64,000 bases of DNA from NCBI RefSeq assembly GCF_012933465.1, contig NZ_JABBND010000002.1, forward strand, positions 1-64,000. Reading direction: 5' to 3'. The notes under the pieces were generated by a model that was given only the letters and a program-made list of their open reading frames with translations, searched no databases and had not been told where the DNA came from. The position numbers and the translations under genes are program-made. The DNA comes from Actinomycetospora sp. TBRC 11914. GTDB lineage: Bacteria > Actinomycetota > Actinomycetes > Mycobacteriales > Pseudonocardiaceae. Of this stretch, positions 30,857 through 40,417 are shown in pieces. Positions within the stretch are counted from its first letter, which is position 1; every line of letters begins with the position of its first letter.

Positions 30857-31297
30857 CTACGGGGACGCCACTGCGCCGGTGACCGACTCCGTGTGGCTGC
30901 CGTCCGGGTGGTCGGCGATCGTGTACCAGGAGCCGTCGGCCCGGCGGTAGGACTGCGTGAACGTGCCGTCGGGGGCGCGGTGGACGACGACCGACGTCCC
31001 GGTGCCGTCGTCGTGGACGCAGTCGTAGGACCCGTCGGCGTGGTTGGTCGTCACGGCGGACGTCCCGTCGGGCTCGCCGTAGCCGTCGGTGGTGGTGCCG
31101 CGGCCGTCGTCGGTGGTGAGGGTCCAGCTGCCGTCGGGCGCGGTGTCCCGCCGGGTGGTGGCGCCGTCGGGGCCCGTCCCGTGCTCGATCCGGTGCCCGT
31201 CCGGGGTCTCGATGACCGTGATGACGATGCCGTGGGCACACCCGTCCCGGCTCTGGTCCATGTCGTGCACCCCCGAGTGCTCCACGCCGGCGGCCAT
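30857..31297 (-). CDS. Hypothetical protein with PDG-type repeats
   Basis: The 146-residue, Asp/Gly/Thr-rich protein has repeated short beta-like units ending in PDG or ADG (ETPDGHRI, GPDGATT, APDGSWTL, HADGSYDC, RAPDGTFT, HPDGSHTE). These recall YD or MORN-like repeats on a small scale. It may start at 31297 or at the second Met at 31264. There is no signal peptide or membrane segment. It is convergent with der and lies downstream of the LuxR regulator. I do not recognise the family. Confidence 0.5.
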   Translation of the reverse strand: MAAGVEHSGVHDMDQSRDGCAHGIVITVIETPDGHRIEHGTGPDGATTRRDTAPDGSWTLTTDDGRGTTTDGYGEPDGTSAVTTNHADGSYDCVHDDGTGTSVVVHRAPDGTFTQSYRRADGSWYTIADHPDGSHTESVTGAVASP

Positions 31298-31334
31298 GGT
31301 GACAACGCCGAGGGCCCGGGGGATGCAGTAGGCG

Positions 31335-33965
31335 CTACTGCAATTCGCGGGCCTGGGTCCGCAGGCGTGGCGGGACCAGCGCCTCGATGAGGGCCGCGCG
31401 GTCGCTGAGCCCGAGCCGGCTGCAGGCCCGGTAGATGTGGCTCTCGACGGTGCGCACCGAGACGTGCAGCTGGTCGGCGATCTGGCGGTTGGTCAGCCCG
31501 CGGGCGGCCTGGTGGATGACCTCCCGTTCGCGGTCGCTGACCCGCAACGGCGAGACCGACGCGACGAGGGCCGGGGTGCGGGCGTTCTCGCACCGTTCCG
31601 CGAGGTCGGCCGCCCGACCGCCGGCGGTGGCGGCCTCGGCCGTGCGGCCGGCCTCGCGGGCGAGGACCGACGCCTGCGCCGCCGCCTCGGCGGCGGGGAT
31701 GAGCAGCTCGGCGTCCTCGAGCCGCCGCGAGACCTCCAGGAGGCCCTCGGTGTCGCGGCGGGCGACGGCGAGGGCGTGCGCGTGGGCGAGGTCGGCGCGC
31801 CGGCCGTCGACGATCCGGGTGAGCTCGGCGAGCCGGCCCGCCTGGGTGCGGTCGCCGAAGCCGACCGCGGTGTGGCGCGCGAGCACCTCCATCGCGAACT
31901 GGCCTGCGGCACGCGCACTCGCGGCGGCCCCCGTCGCCCGGGCGATGGCCTCGGCGAGCCTGCCCTCCGCGGTGCACAGCAGGCCGCGCGCCAGCTCGAG
32001 CTCGGGATCGAAGACCACGACGCCGGGGTGCGCCGCCTTGTCCGCGTGATCCAGTGCCGTCCGCGCGCCGTCGGCGTCGCCCATCATCGCGAGGCCCTCG
32101 GCGACGATCGTGTGGAGCAGCTTCGTCCATCCACCGCCCAGCCCGGGGAAGTACGGGATGACGCTCTCCATGAGCCGGACGGCCGTGGCCGGCCGCCCGG
32201 TCTCCAGCGCGATCCGTCCCTCGTAGAGCGCGACGAAGGGCGCCGCGAACGGCCCCGGTTGTTCCCGCAGCCAGTCGACCCGTGCGCGGGCCCGGTCGAA
32301 GTCGGCGCACAGCGACGCGTCGAGCACGTCGGCGTACCCGAGGTTCATCTGCCACGTGGCCGCGTCGGCGGTCCGGCGGGCGGCATCGATGCCCATCCGG
32401 ATCCGGGGAGCGACCGGGTCGCCCACCCCCGTCACGGCGCGCCGGAGGCCGTCCGCCCAGCACGCCCAGATGAGCGCGAGGGGCGGGGTGTCGGGCACGG
32501 CGAGGGCGTCCTCGGCCGCGGCGCGGCCCTCGTCGAGCCGGTTCTCGGCGACGGCCTGGGTGGCGCGCGCGGCGCGGAAGGTCGCGCGGGCGCCGACGGA
32601 GGTGGTGCTCGCCTCGGCCTCGTCGAGGACGGTCCGCGCGTCCTGCGGGCGCCCCAGCACGAAGTGCAGGAGCGAGAACCGCGTCGCGGCGGCCTGCGCC
32701 CGCTGGTCGTCGTCGACAGTGGCCGCGCTGGCGGCGGCGAGCTCGGCCTCGGCCTCGTCGGGCCGCATCAGCCAGGTCATGATCTGGGCGAGCCCGATGT
32801 GCGCCGCGAACCCGGCGCCGGCGTCGCGCGCGGCCCGGAAGAGCCGCTCGGCGAGCTCCACGTCGGCGAGCGAGGCGGCCTGCGACGCGGCCTTGAGCAG
32901 CATGTCCGGGTCGGGCGCGCCGTCGCCGCCCAGGGCGAGCACCGCCCGACGCAGCTCGTCGCCCGACCTGCGCCCGCCGGTGGCCCCCAGCGCCTCGGAG
33001 AGCTCGCTCCGCAGGCGTCGACCCCGGATGGGACTCATCCGGCCCCGGAGCACCTCGCCGTAGAGCGGGTGCGCGAGCCGGAGCTCGCTGCGGGCCCCGT
33101 CGCGCTCCAGCGTGACGAGCGAGCGTTCGGCGAGCGCCTCGAGGTCCTCGGCCGGCACCAGCCGCTCCAGCAGCGACAGCCCCAGCGGCTCGCCGAGCGC
33201 GAGCAGTTCGAGCGCGCGCCGTTCGGCGTCCGAGAGCCGTCCGAGTCGGGCGGCGACCAGCTCGTCGAGGGCCGGAGAGATCGTCGGGGGCCGGTCGAGC
33301 TTCCACGCCTCGGCATCGCGCACGAGGCGCCCCGCCGCGCGCTCGGACTCGACGAGGTGACGGAGCCACAGGACGTTGCCGCCGCTCGTGGCGTGCAGGC
33401 GGCGCTCCGTCGCGGCCTCCACGGGCCCGCCGAGGGCGGCCCGCACGAGGGCCCGCGTCTGCTCCGCGTCGAGGGGTGCGAGCTCGATGCGCTCGGCGAG
33501 GTCGTCCTTCCACAGCGCGGTGACGGCGTCCGGCGCCGGCTCGCCGGTCCGGACCGTGACCACGAGGCGGACGGCGCGGCGCAGGGCCAGCTGGTGCAGG
33601 ACCGTCGCGGACACGCCGTCGAGCAGGTGGGCGTCGTCGACGCCCAGGACGTACGACGCGCCGTGGGCCTCCAGGGCCTCCGTCGCGCCCTGGATCGTCG
33701 TGACGTCGGGCGCGTGCGGCGCGTGGACGCGCAGCCACGGTGCGAACGCCCCCAGCGGCACGTCGCGGGCGGACTCCGTCGCGACCGCGATCCCGGACCC
33801 GGCGGCGTCGGCGGCCCGCGCGACGACCTCCCGGGCGAGTCGGCTCTTCCCCACGCCCGACGCCCCGGCGATCACCACGACGCCGTGTCCGCTCAGTGCG
33901 CGGGTGACTACGTTGAGTTCCGTCGTCCGGCCCGAGAACGGCCACTTCCCGGCCGAAAGGCTCAT
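31335..33965 (-). CDS. Large LuxR-family (LAL-type) ATPase regulator
   Basis: The 876-residue regulator has an N-terminal AAA/STAND ATPase with Walker A IAGASGVGKSRLA near residue 35 and Walker B YVLGVDDAHLL. A long TPR-like helical middle (about 330-800) follows. The C-terminal LuxR helix-turn-helix contains VSDREREVIHQAARGLTNRQ and VSVRTVESHIYRA. The ATG at 33965 has GGAGG six bases upstream. LAL proteins act as ATP- and ligand-dependent activators of catabolic or secondary-metabolite genes. No obvious target is adjacent. Confidence 0.88.
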   Translation of the reverse strand: MSLSAGKWPFSGRTTELNVVTRALSGHGVVVIAGASGVGKSRLAREVVARAADAAGSGIAVATESARDVPLGAFAPWLRVHAPHAPDVTTIQGATEALEAHGASYVLGVDDAHLLDGVSATVLHQLALRRAVRLVVTVRTGEPAPDAVTALWKDDLAERIELAPLDAEQTRALVRAALGGPVEAATERRLHATSGGNVLWLRHLVESERAAGRLVRDAEAWKLDRPPTISPALDELVAARLGRLSDAERRALELLALGEPLGLSLLERLVPAEDLEALAERSLVTLERDGARSELRLAHPLYGEVLRGRMSPIRGRRLRSELSEALGATGGRRSGDELRRAVLALGGDGAPDPDMLLKAASQAASLADVELAERLFRAARDAGAGFAAHIGLAQIMTWLMRPDEAEAELAAASAATVDDDQRAQAAATRFSLLHFVLGRPQDARTVLDEAEASTTSVGARATFRAARATQAVAENRLDEGRAAAEDALAVPDTPPLALIWACWADGLRRAVTGVGDPVAPRIRMGIDAARRTADAATWQMNLGYADVLDASLCADFDRARARVDWLREQPGPFAAPFVALYEGRIALETGRPATAVRLMESVIPYFPGLGGGWTKLLHTIVAEGLAMMGDADGARTALDHADKAAHPGVVVFDPELELARGLLCTAEGRLAEAIARATGAAASARAAGQFAMEVLARHTAVGFGDRTQAGRLAELTRIVDGRRADLAHAHALAVARRDTEGLLEVSRRLEDAELLIPAAEAAAQASVLAREAGRTAEAATAGGRAADLAERCENARTPALVASVSPLRVSDREREVIHQAARGLTNRQIADQLHVSVRTVESHIYRACSRLGLSDRAALIEALVPPRLRTQARELQ

Positions 33966-34119
33966 GGCGGACCTCCGCTTCGGGGAACGGACGGTCGTAG
34001 TCTTCCTCAACAGGGTTGTCGGTCAATGCCCGGGATCAGCACGGTCGGCGTACGGCAGTCGTGAGATGCGGCCGAGCAGCGCGCCTGGTGGGATGTGTGC
34101 CAGACCACAGGAGGCCCGG

Positions 34120-34686
34120 ATGCACGACTTCTTCCCCGCCACGGCCGCGGCGGCCCGCGTCGTCGCCCTCGTGACCGACGAGCACCTGGACCTGCCGACG
34201 CCGTGCGAGGCCTGGCCGGTCCGGTCGCTGATCGAGCACATGGCGGGCTTCACGGCGCACTTCGCGGCGGTCGCCCGCCGCGAGGAGCTGACGGGGGAGC
34301 CGCCGGCCTCGGGCCTGCCGGAGGGCTGGCGGGAGCTGCTCGCCGAGTCGTTCAAGGACCTCTCCGACGCGTGGCGCAAGCCCGAGGCCTGGGAGGGTCA
34401 GGACGAGGCCGGGGGCATGACGATGCCGCGGGCGGCGCTCGGCGTCGTCGCGCTCGACGAGGTCGTGCTCCACGGCTGGGACCTCGCCACCGCCATCGGC
34501 GCCCCGTTCACGGTCACCACCGAGGACGTCGAGGTCTGCCTGCCCTTCGCCGAGCAGTTCGCCGGCATGCCCGGCGGCCCCTTCGGAGCACCGCTCCCGG
34601 ACGCCGAGGAGGCCTCCGGAGTGGACCGGCTGCTGAAGCTGTCGGGGCGCGACCCGGCGAGCGGGCCGGGCGACGGCGTGGGGTAG
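34120..34686 (+). CDS. TIGR03086-type DinB-like / maleylpyruvate isomerase-like protein
   Basis: The 188-residue protein is of the actinobacterial TIGR03086 group, related to mycothiol-dependent DinB-fold enzymes. LPTPCEAWPVRSLIEHMAG near residue 28 and DEVVLHGWDLATAIG near residue 113 supply the metal-binding His residues. The C-terminus FAEQFAGMPGGPFG is characteristic. AGGAGG lies five bases before the ATG. Such proteins are thought to be thiol-dependent transferases or metal proteins of unknown substrate. It ends just before the tRNA gene. Confidence 0.82.
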   Translation: MHDFFPATAAAARVVALVTDEHLDLPTPCEAWPVRSLIEHMAGFTAHFAAVARREELTGEPPASGLPEGWRELLAESFKDLSDAWRKPEAWEGQDEAGGMTMPRAALGVVALDEVVLHGWDLATAIGAPFTVTTEDVEVCLPFAEQFAGMPGGPFGAPLPDAEEASGVDRLLKLSGRDPASGPGDGVG

Positions 34687-34719
34687 TGTCGTCGCTGCTG
34701 CAGCGGTCGGGCAGCGGTT

Positions 34720-34794
<75 letters not shown>

Positions 34795-34873
34795 GCAGCT
34801 CACAGGCCGATGGATCTCCGTTGGCCTGTGAGCGTGACATCACACGTGGTGCGAGAGGCGCTAGCCTCCCCTC

Positions 34874-35101
34874 ATGCCCACGGAGCAGGCTGCTCGTCGC
34901 CGCCAACGAGGCACGATCACGACGTTGCCCAGCGGGGCGCTCAGAGTCCGCGTCTACGCCGGTCTCGACCCTGTGACACAGCGGCGTCACTACCTCGCGG
35001 AGACCGTGCCTGCCGGGTCCGGCGCCGCGGCCCAGGCAGAGAAGGTCCGGACTCGCCTCCTCGCTGACGTCGAAAAGCTCCACGCCCCCGTGACCGCGTG
35101 A
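34874..35101 (+). pseudogene. Truncated tyrosine integrase, N-terminal arm-binding domain
   Basis: The 75-residue open frame (QRGTITTLPSGALRVRVYAG, then DPVTQRRHYLAETVPAG and AEKVRTRLLADVEKL) matches the N-terminal arm-type DNA-binding domain of actinobacterial phage/ICE integrases, which are normally 350-450 residues. The core-binding and catalytic domains with the R-H-R-Y residues are gone, and the frame ends at 35101. Location next to attL is where the integrase of such an element belongs. Confidence 0.75.
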
Positions 35102-35143
35102 ACTCAGCAACCCGACTCCACCAGACCCGGGGCACATCAAGCC

Positions 35144-35168
35144 TCTCCGGACTCGCCGGGGCGGTTCA
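35144..35168 (+). repeat. 25-bp inner direct repeat, left copy
   Basis: Twenty-five bases (tctccggactcgcc...cggttca) recur exactly at 44349-44373. The copy's last three bases are the stop codon of the transporter gene read on the minus strand. Together the two copies bracket all the cargo inside the outer att repeats. Confidence 0.8.
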
Positions 35169-35882
35169 GCCGGGCTGCTCCTCACGGGATGGGAGGTCAC
35201 CGAGCGGCACGACTTGTCGCCCGTAGCTGTGCCTACTCAAGCCGGCGGCGGCCAGGTGGAGCGCTTGGACGGCGAGGAGGATGCCGGTGATTCCACCTAT
35301 TCGTATGAGGACGGTGTGCGCGCCGCCGTTCCCGGCGCCGAGGACGATCAAGGTCACCACGAGATTGCCGAGCGCGAGCACCGTCGCCCGGTTGGTACGC
35401 AGGGAGGCGAGGAGGAACGTGGCGGCGACAACTGCGAACGTGTACAGCAGCAGGGCGGTGGCCTCGCCGCGTTGAGCGCTGGGAACGTCGGCTGAAAACC
35501 ATTCCAGATACGCGGCCAGCAGCAGCCAGAGGCTGGCAAACGTGGAGAACATGGCGCCGTTGAGGGTGTCGCCGTTGCTTACCTGGATGAGTCCGCCGAC
35601 GAGTTGGGTGAACCCGGCGAAGATCAGCCCGGTGCTGATGACCACCGGTAACACCGACTGCGAGACCCCACCGGCGTTGATGAGGCTGAACATGAAGGTC
35701 ACGACGGCGAAAGCGAGCAAACACAACGGGGTCGCGTCAACAGCTCGTGCGGCGGGCGTCGAGGTCCTCGCTGCTGCAGTCGCGATTCCGGTATCGCTGG
35801 GCACCGCCGTCGGAGAATCATCGTCGGTCGGGCTTGATTCAAGAGTGCCGTGACCGACCCGCGCCTCAGGCTGAGTCTGCAT
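35166..35882 (-). CDS. SatP/GPR1-FUN34-YaaH family acetate/succinate transporter
   Basis: The 238-residue membrane protein has six hydrophobic segments. The first reads ATPLCLLAFAVVTFMFSLINA; family members start with a comparable NPAPLGL-type helix and have an Asn-Ala pair. These proteins move acetate, succinate or related small carboxylates with protons. The first 55 residues are a Thr/Ala-rich cytoplasmic leader. GGAAGG precedes the ATG. It is the last gene of a minus-strand set with fumarase and a malic-type enzyme, pointing to C2/C4 acid metabolism. Confidence 0.72.
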   Translation of the reverse strand: MQTQPEARVGHGTLESSPTDDDSPTAVPSDTGIATAAARTSTPAARAVDATPLCLLAFAVVTFMFSLINAGGVSQSVLPVVISTGLIFAGFTQLVGGLIQVSNGDTLNGAMFSTFASLWLLLAAYLEWFSADVPSAQRGEATALLLYTFAVVAATFLLASLRTNRATVLALGNLVVTLIVLGAGNGGAHTVLIRIGGITGILLAVQALHLAAAGLSRHSYGRQVVPLGDLPSREEQPG

Positions 35883-36057
35883 CTGGCGGTCCTTCCGAGG
35901 GTTGTAGCCGCGGGTCTGGCAGGCCCGCTTGCCGGTGGGCGCCGACGACGGGCGGCCCTGCCCCCATCGACCGGGAGGCCCCGGCCCGTGTTCGCCTTCC
36001 GCGTGGGCGTCACGAGCCGAGGCCTGGCCGGCCAGGAGTCCAGCATGGGCTGTCGGT

Positions 36058-37518
36058 TCAGGCGCCGGCGACACCGTCGCCGATCATGGTGAGCGGGTCG
36101 ACGACGGAGTCGAAGGTCTGCTCGTCGACGTGGCCGGATGCCAGGGCGGCTGCTTTGAGCGTCTGACCGTTGGCGAGCGCTGCTTCGGCGATATGGGCCG
36201 CGTTCTGGTAGCCGATCACGGGGCTGAGTGCGGTGACGAGCATGAGGCTCTCGTTGACGTACTGGTTGATCTTGTCGTGGTTGAGCTCCGTTCCGGCGAC
36301 CGAGAAGGTGCGGAACTTCTGCATGCCATCGGCGAGGATGCGCGCGGAGTGCAGGAAGTTGTTGATGATCACCGGGCGCATCGCGTTGAGTTCGAAGTTC
36401 CCCTGGCTGCCGGCGACGGCGACCGCGGTGTCGAGTCCGATCACCTGGATAGCGATCATCACGATCGCTTCGCATTGAGTTGGGTTGACTTTCCCTGGCA
36501 TGATCGAGGAACCTGGCTCGTTCTGGGGCAGCAGGAGTTCGGCGAACCCGGTGCGGGGCCCGGATGCGAGCCACCGCATGTCGTTCGCGATCTTGGTCAA
36601 GGCAACGGCCAGGCCGCGCAGTGCTCCGTGGGCGCGGACCATCGCGTCGAGGGAGCCTTGCGCCATGAACTTGTTCGGTGCGGTGACGAAGGACTTCCCG
36701 GTCAGGCCGGCGATCGAGGCGGCCACGTCGCGGCTGAAGCCCTTCGGGGCGTTCAGTCCGGTGCCGACCGCGGTGCCGCCGAGCGCGAGCGGCAGAAGGT
36801 CCTCGCGACAGTGCTCGATCTCGGCGATACAGGCGCGCAGTTGCGCGCCGTAGCCCGACCACTCCTGTCCGACCGTCAGGGGGACGGCGTCCTCGAGGTG
36901 CGTCCGTCCGATCTTGACGACGTTTTCCCACTGGTCGGCTTTGGCTTCGATGGCGGTGGCGAGCTCTCGGGCTTGTGGCAGGAGGTGATCGTCGATCTCC
37001 TGGACTGCGGCCAGGTGCATGGCGGTCGGGAAGCTGTCGTTGCTGGACTGGCCCATGTTGACGTCGTCGTTGGGCGCGACTGGTCTCTGGGTGCCGAGGG
37101 CACCGCCGAGGAGCTGTGAGGCGCGGTTCGCGATGACCTCGTTGACGTTCATGTTGCTCTGCGTGCCCGAACCGGTCTGCCAGACGTAGAGCGGGTACTC
37201 GGCATCGAGGGCCCCGGTGATGGTTTCCTCGGCGGCTTGGACGATCGCCTGGGTCTTTATGTCGGACAGTCGGCCGGCGGCGTTGTTGACCAGAGCTGCG
37301 GCCTTCTTCACGTACCCGTAGGCGTGGTAGACCTCTTTCGGCATGCGGTCGTTCGCGATCGAGAAGTGGATCAGCGATCGCTGGGTCTGCGCGCCCCAGT
37401 AGTGGTCCGCGGGTACCTCGATGGTCCCCATGCTGTCGAACTCGGTTCGAGTGCCGGTGGCGTCAGTGCCGATCGGCACCTGTTCAAGCCCGGCGGGGTT
37501 CTTCGTGTCCTCGCTCAT
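36058..37518 (-). CDS. fumC: Fumarate hydratase, class II
   Basis: The 486-residue enzyme of the fumarase/aspartase superfamily interconverts fumarate and malate. It shows the signature GSSIMPGKVNPTQ near residue 345, GSGTQSNMNVNEV near residue 125 and the active-site His in GRTHLEDAVPLT near residue 210. The N-terminus (about 25 residues) is longer than usual. The ATG overlaps the malic-enzyme stop (ATGA). As cargo of a tRNA island it is presumably an extra copy beside a core fumarase elsewhere; that is an inference. Confidence 0.92.
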   Translation of the reverse strand: MSEDTKNPAGLEQVPIGTDATGTRTEFDSMGTIEVPADHYWGAQTQRSLIHFSIANDRMPKEVYHAYGYVKKAAALVNNAAGRLSDIKTQAIVQAAEETITGALDAEYPLYVWQTGSGTQSNMNVNEVIANRASQLLGGALGTQRPVAPNDDVNMGQSSNDSFPTAMHLAAVQEIDDHLLPQARELATAIEAKADQWENVVKIGRTHLEDAVPLTVGQEWSGYGAQLRACIAEIEHCREDLLPLALGGTAVGTGLNAPKGFSRDVAASIAGLTGKSFVTAPNKFMAQGSLDAMVRAHGALRGLAVALTKIANDMRWLASGPRTGFAELLLPQNEPGSSIMPGKVNPTQCEAIVMIAIQVIGLDTAVAVAGSQGNFELNAMRPVIINNFLHSARILADGMQKFRTFSVAGTELNHDKINQYVNESLMLVTALSPVIGYQNAAHIAEAALANGQTLKAAALASGHVDEQTFDSVVDPLTMIGDGVAGA

Positions 37519-39200
37519 CGCAGACTCGTCCCGTCGGTGGCGGGCAGTCCATCCGGATAGACCGGCCACCACATGGCGTCTTCGACGGCCTGGACGAGGT
37601 TGTCGTGCGATCGGGTGGCCACGCCGTCGTCGGCGGCGGCCTTGGCCACGGCGACGGCGACGGTCGCGGACGATGCGCGCAGGTTGGCCACCGGCGGCAA
37701 GAGTGACGCGCCGGGCTGGGAGACGTCGACCTGGCTCGCGACCGCCTCGGCGGCGGCGAGCAGCATGTGGTCGGTCACGTGCCGAGCACCGGAGACGATG
37801 GTTCCGAGGCCGAGCCCCGGGTAGAGCAGGGCGTTGTTGGCCTGGCCGATGGTGTAGGTGACGTCGCCGTACTCCACCGGTGCGACCGGAATCCCCACCG
37901 CGATCAGCGCTCGGCCCTGGGTCCAGGGCACTGCGTCGGAGGGCAGCACCTCGATCCGGCTGGTCGGGTTGGACAGCGGTAGCAGGATGGGACGGTCGAC
38001 GCCTTTGGCCAGTGCCGTGACGACCTCCTCGGTGAACGCGCCGGCGGCTGTGGAGGTGCCGATGAGGATGGTCGGGCTGACGTGTTCGATGGTGGTCAGG
38101 AGGTCGATCTCGCCGTCGGCCCAGGCGCTCACCTCCGACTTCGGCCGGGCGTAGCGCTGCTGGTAATCCGGGAGCCCCGCCATGTCGTCGGTGACGAGCC
38201 CGTCGATGTCGATCATCCAGATGTTCGCCTTGGCCTGCTCCGCGGTAGCCCCGTCCCGCAGCATCGCGGCGTAGATCTGGTCGGCCATCCCGCTGCCGGC
38301 GGTCCCGGCGCCGAAGACGACCAGCCGCTGCTCGGCCCAGCGGGTCTTGGTCACCTTCAGCGCGGAGAAGACAGAGGCCATGACGATGGCCGCCGTGCCC
38401 TGGATGTCGTCGTTGAAGATGCGGTACGTGCCGGCGTTGCCTTCGAGGATTCGGCGGGCGTTGGACGGCCCGAAGTCCTCGAAGTGGAGCAGGGCGTTCG
38501 GGAAGAGCTTCGCGGCGGTCTCGAGGTAGCGCGCGACGAAGTCGTCGTATCGTTCGCCGGTGATGCGCGCGTGACGGTTGCCGAGGTAGGTCGGGCTGTT
38601 GAGCAGTTGCTCGTTGTCGGTTCCGACATCGAGGTTGACCGCGATCACGCGGTTGGGGTCGATCCCGGCGGCGGCGGTGTACACCGCGAGCTTGCCGATG
38701 GAGATGTCCGTGCCGTTCACGCCCCAGTCGCCGATCCCGAGGATCTCCTGGGCGTCGGAGACGACGATCAGGTCGACATCGTCGGCACCGAGGCCGAGCG
38801 ACTGAAAGGACGCTTCCATGTCCTCGGGCCGGTCGATGGACAAATACACTGCCCGAGAGTCGCGGTAGTCGGCCGACCACTGTTCGATCGCGTCGCCGAC
38901 CGTGGGGTCATAGACGACCGGAAGCAGCTCGGCGAGGTGGTCGCCGAGCACCTTGAAGTACAATACCTGGTTTCGGTCGTGAACCTGGTTGAGGTAGATG
39001 TACTTGTGCAGATCGGTGGGTTGCTGTCGCAACTGGGCGTAGGCTCGCTCGGCTTGCTGGTCGAGGGATTCGACCGCGGTCGGGAGTCGACCGATGATAC
39101 CCAGCGCGGTCCGCTGCTCGAGGTCGAAAGCGGTCCCGCGATTACGGTAGCGGTCCTGCAGGATGCTGATCTTGGCAGGCACGAGATCCTCCATCGTCAT
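37515..39200 (-). CDS. NAD-dependent malic enzyme or malolactic enzyme
   Basis: The 561-residue enzyme is of the malic-enzyme family. Metal and substrate residues appear in HFEDFGPSNA and FNDDIQGTA, and the NAD site in VVFGAGTAGSGMAD. The segment GDWGVNGTDISIGKLAVYTA is closer, as I recall the families, to malolactic enzymes (GDWGV) than to SfcA-type malic enzymes (GDQGV). The reaction may therefore be malate to lactate rather than malate to pyruvate. It starts at 39200 or at the in-frame ATG six bases on; neither has a clear ribosome site. Coupled to fumC. Confidence 0.85.
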   Translation of the reverse strand: MTMEDLVPAKISILQDRYRNRGTAFDLEQRTALGIIGRLPTAVESLDQQAERAYAQLRQQPTDLHKYIYLNQVHDRNQVLYFKVLGDHLAELLPVVYDPTVGDAIEQWSADYRDSRAVYLSIDRPEDMEASFQSLGLGADDVDLIVVSDAQEILGIGDWGVNGTDISIGKLAVYTAAAGIDPNRVIAVNLDVGTDNEQLLNSPTYLGNRHARITGERYDDFVARYLETAAKLFPNALLHFEDFGPSNARRILEGNAGTYRIFNDDIQGTAAIVMASVFSALKVTKTRWAEQRLVVFGAGTAGSGMADQIYAAMLRDGATAEQAKANIWMIDIDGLVTDDMAGLPDYQQRYARPKSEVSAWADGEIDLLTTIEHVSPTILIGTSTAAGAFTEEVVTALAKGVDRPILLPLSNPTSRIEVLPSDAVPWTQGRALIAVGIPVAPVEYGDVTYTIGQANNALLYPGLGLGTIVSGARHVTDHMLLAAAEAVASQVDVSQPGASLLPPVANLRASSATVAVAVAKAAADDGVATRSHDNLVQAVEDAMWWPVYPDGLPATDGTSLR

Positions 39201-39249
39201 GGTGTGGGTTGTTCAGCAGCCCGGCGCGCTGGCCAGGCGGACATGTCCG

Positions 39250-40116
39250 TTAGACAGGCAGCGGTTCCTGGTCGGAGCGCAGCACCTCGGGATGCATGTC
39301 GAAGGCGTGCTGGATGGCCTCGGGTCGGGTGCCGAGGCCGTCGGTGGTCTTCTTGTGCCACGGGGCGTCGATGAGCCTCTTGGTCTCCTCGAGCATCGAG
39401 GTGGGCTCGAGGTTGCGGTAAGTGTCGACCTCGCCGGCGGCGACAGCGGTCATGGTGGCGTAGACGGCCTCGGGGTTGAACTGCGCTCGGGGGAAGGCGA
39501 GCTTCGTGTAGTCGTAGAGCCGCTCGGTCGGATCGTCCTCCCAGCTCTCCCAGGTCTGGAAGATTCGGTCGTTGAAACCGGTCAGGAACGGACCCGGGTT
39601 GACGGTCGCGACTTCCACCCCGAACTCCTGCAGTTCATCCTTCATGCTTTCCGCGATCGCCTCGACGGCGTGCTTCGAGGCGGAGTAGATGCCGGTGAAC
39701 GGGTTGACGTTGAGCCCCTCCCGCGAGGACACCCACACGATTCGACCTTGTCGGCGCTTGGCCATCTGCTTCGCGATCACCTGGGTCAGCAGCAGCGGCC
39801 CGGTGACGTTGACCTCGAACTGATGGCGGATGTTGGCGGCCGGGATATCGATCGTCGACCCGCCCTCACCGACCCCGGCGTTATTGATGAGGATTTCCAC
39901 ATTCCAGGCCAGCGCCTTGCGGCGGTCACCCTCATTGGTGACATCCAACTTCTCGACCTGCAGCATCACTCCCCGCTCGGCCGCCTGACGCTTGAGTGTC
40001 TGCACCTGGCCGTAGATCTCTACCGCGGCGATGACGTCGAATCCTTTCTCGGAAAGACGCATCGCGACCTCGTGCCCGAAGCCGGTGCCGGCCCCCGTGA
40101 TCAGAACCTTCCGCAT
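39250..40116 (-). CDS. SDR family oxidoreductase
   Basis: The 288-residue classical short-chain dehydrogenase has the cofactor motif TGAGTGFGHEVA at residue 7, NNAGVG near residue 88, and the catalytic YSASK near residue 145 (Ser in WVSSREG). The acidic AAVEI after beta-2 hints at NAD preference. AAAGGAG lies seven bases before the ATG. It is the first gene of the minus-strand set leading to the malic-type enzyme and fumarase; its substrate is unknown. Confidence 0.88.
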   Translation of the reverse strand: MRKVLITGAGTGFGHEVAMRLSEKGFDVIAAVEIYGQVQTLKRQAAERGVMLQVEKLDVTNEGDRRKALAWNVEILINNAGVGEGGSTIDIPAANIRHQFEVNVTGPLLLTQVIAKQMAKRRQGRIVWVSSREGLNVNPFTGIYSASKHAVEAIAESMKDELQEFGVEVATVNPGPFLTGFNDRIFQTWESWEDDPTERLYDYTKLAFPRAQFNPEAVYATMTAVAAGEVDTYRNLEPTSMLEETKRLIDAPWHKKTTDGLGTRPEAIQHAFDMHPEVLRSDQEPLPV

Positions 40117-40137
40117 CCTCTGCTCCTTTGATCGACT

Positions 40138-40166
40138 CCTACCTGTTGTCTTCCACGCTAGGTAGG
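40138..40166 (-). promoter_or_regulatory. Inverted repeat / promoter region of the SDR operon
   Basis: CCTACCT (40138-40144) and AGGTAGG (40160-40166) form a 7-bp inverted repeat with a 15-base spacer. On the minus strand a TAGCGT -10-like box overlaps the right arm. The site is 22-50 bases upstream of the SDR start and may be an operator for the neighbouring SARP or TetR protein. The rest of the 301-bp gap (40117-40417) shows nothing else I can name. Confidence 0.4.
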
Positions 40167-40417
40167 ACGACTTTCAGATCAGTGGACGAACAGTGAACGG
40201 GAACGCGCGGTCGCCGATCCACGGCGAGCCCCGTCGTGCCGGGGTCGGTGCGGCGCGCGGCGGCGGCCGGGTCGGGTCGAGCAGCTGGGCGACCGGGCTG
40301 CGCTGCCGTTCGTCGGGACGGCAGGTGGGTACGGTGTCGTCACCGGCGGCCCGGTCGGGTGCGTTCCGGCGGGCCGCCCCAGGGGGTCGTGAGGTGTGGT
40401 CTCGTCAGGTGCGGACG

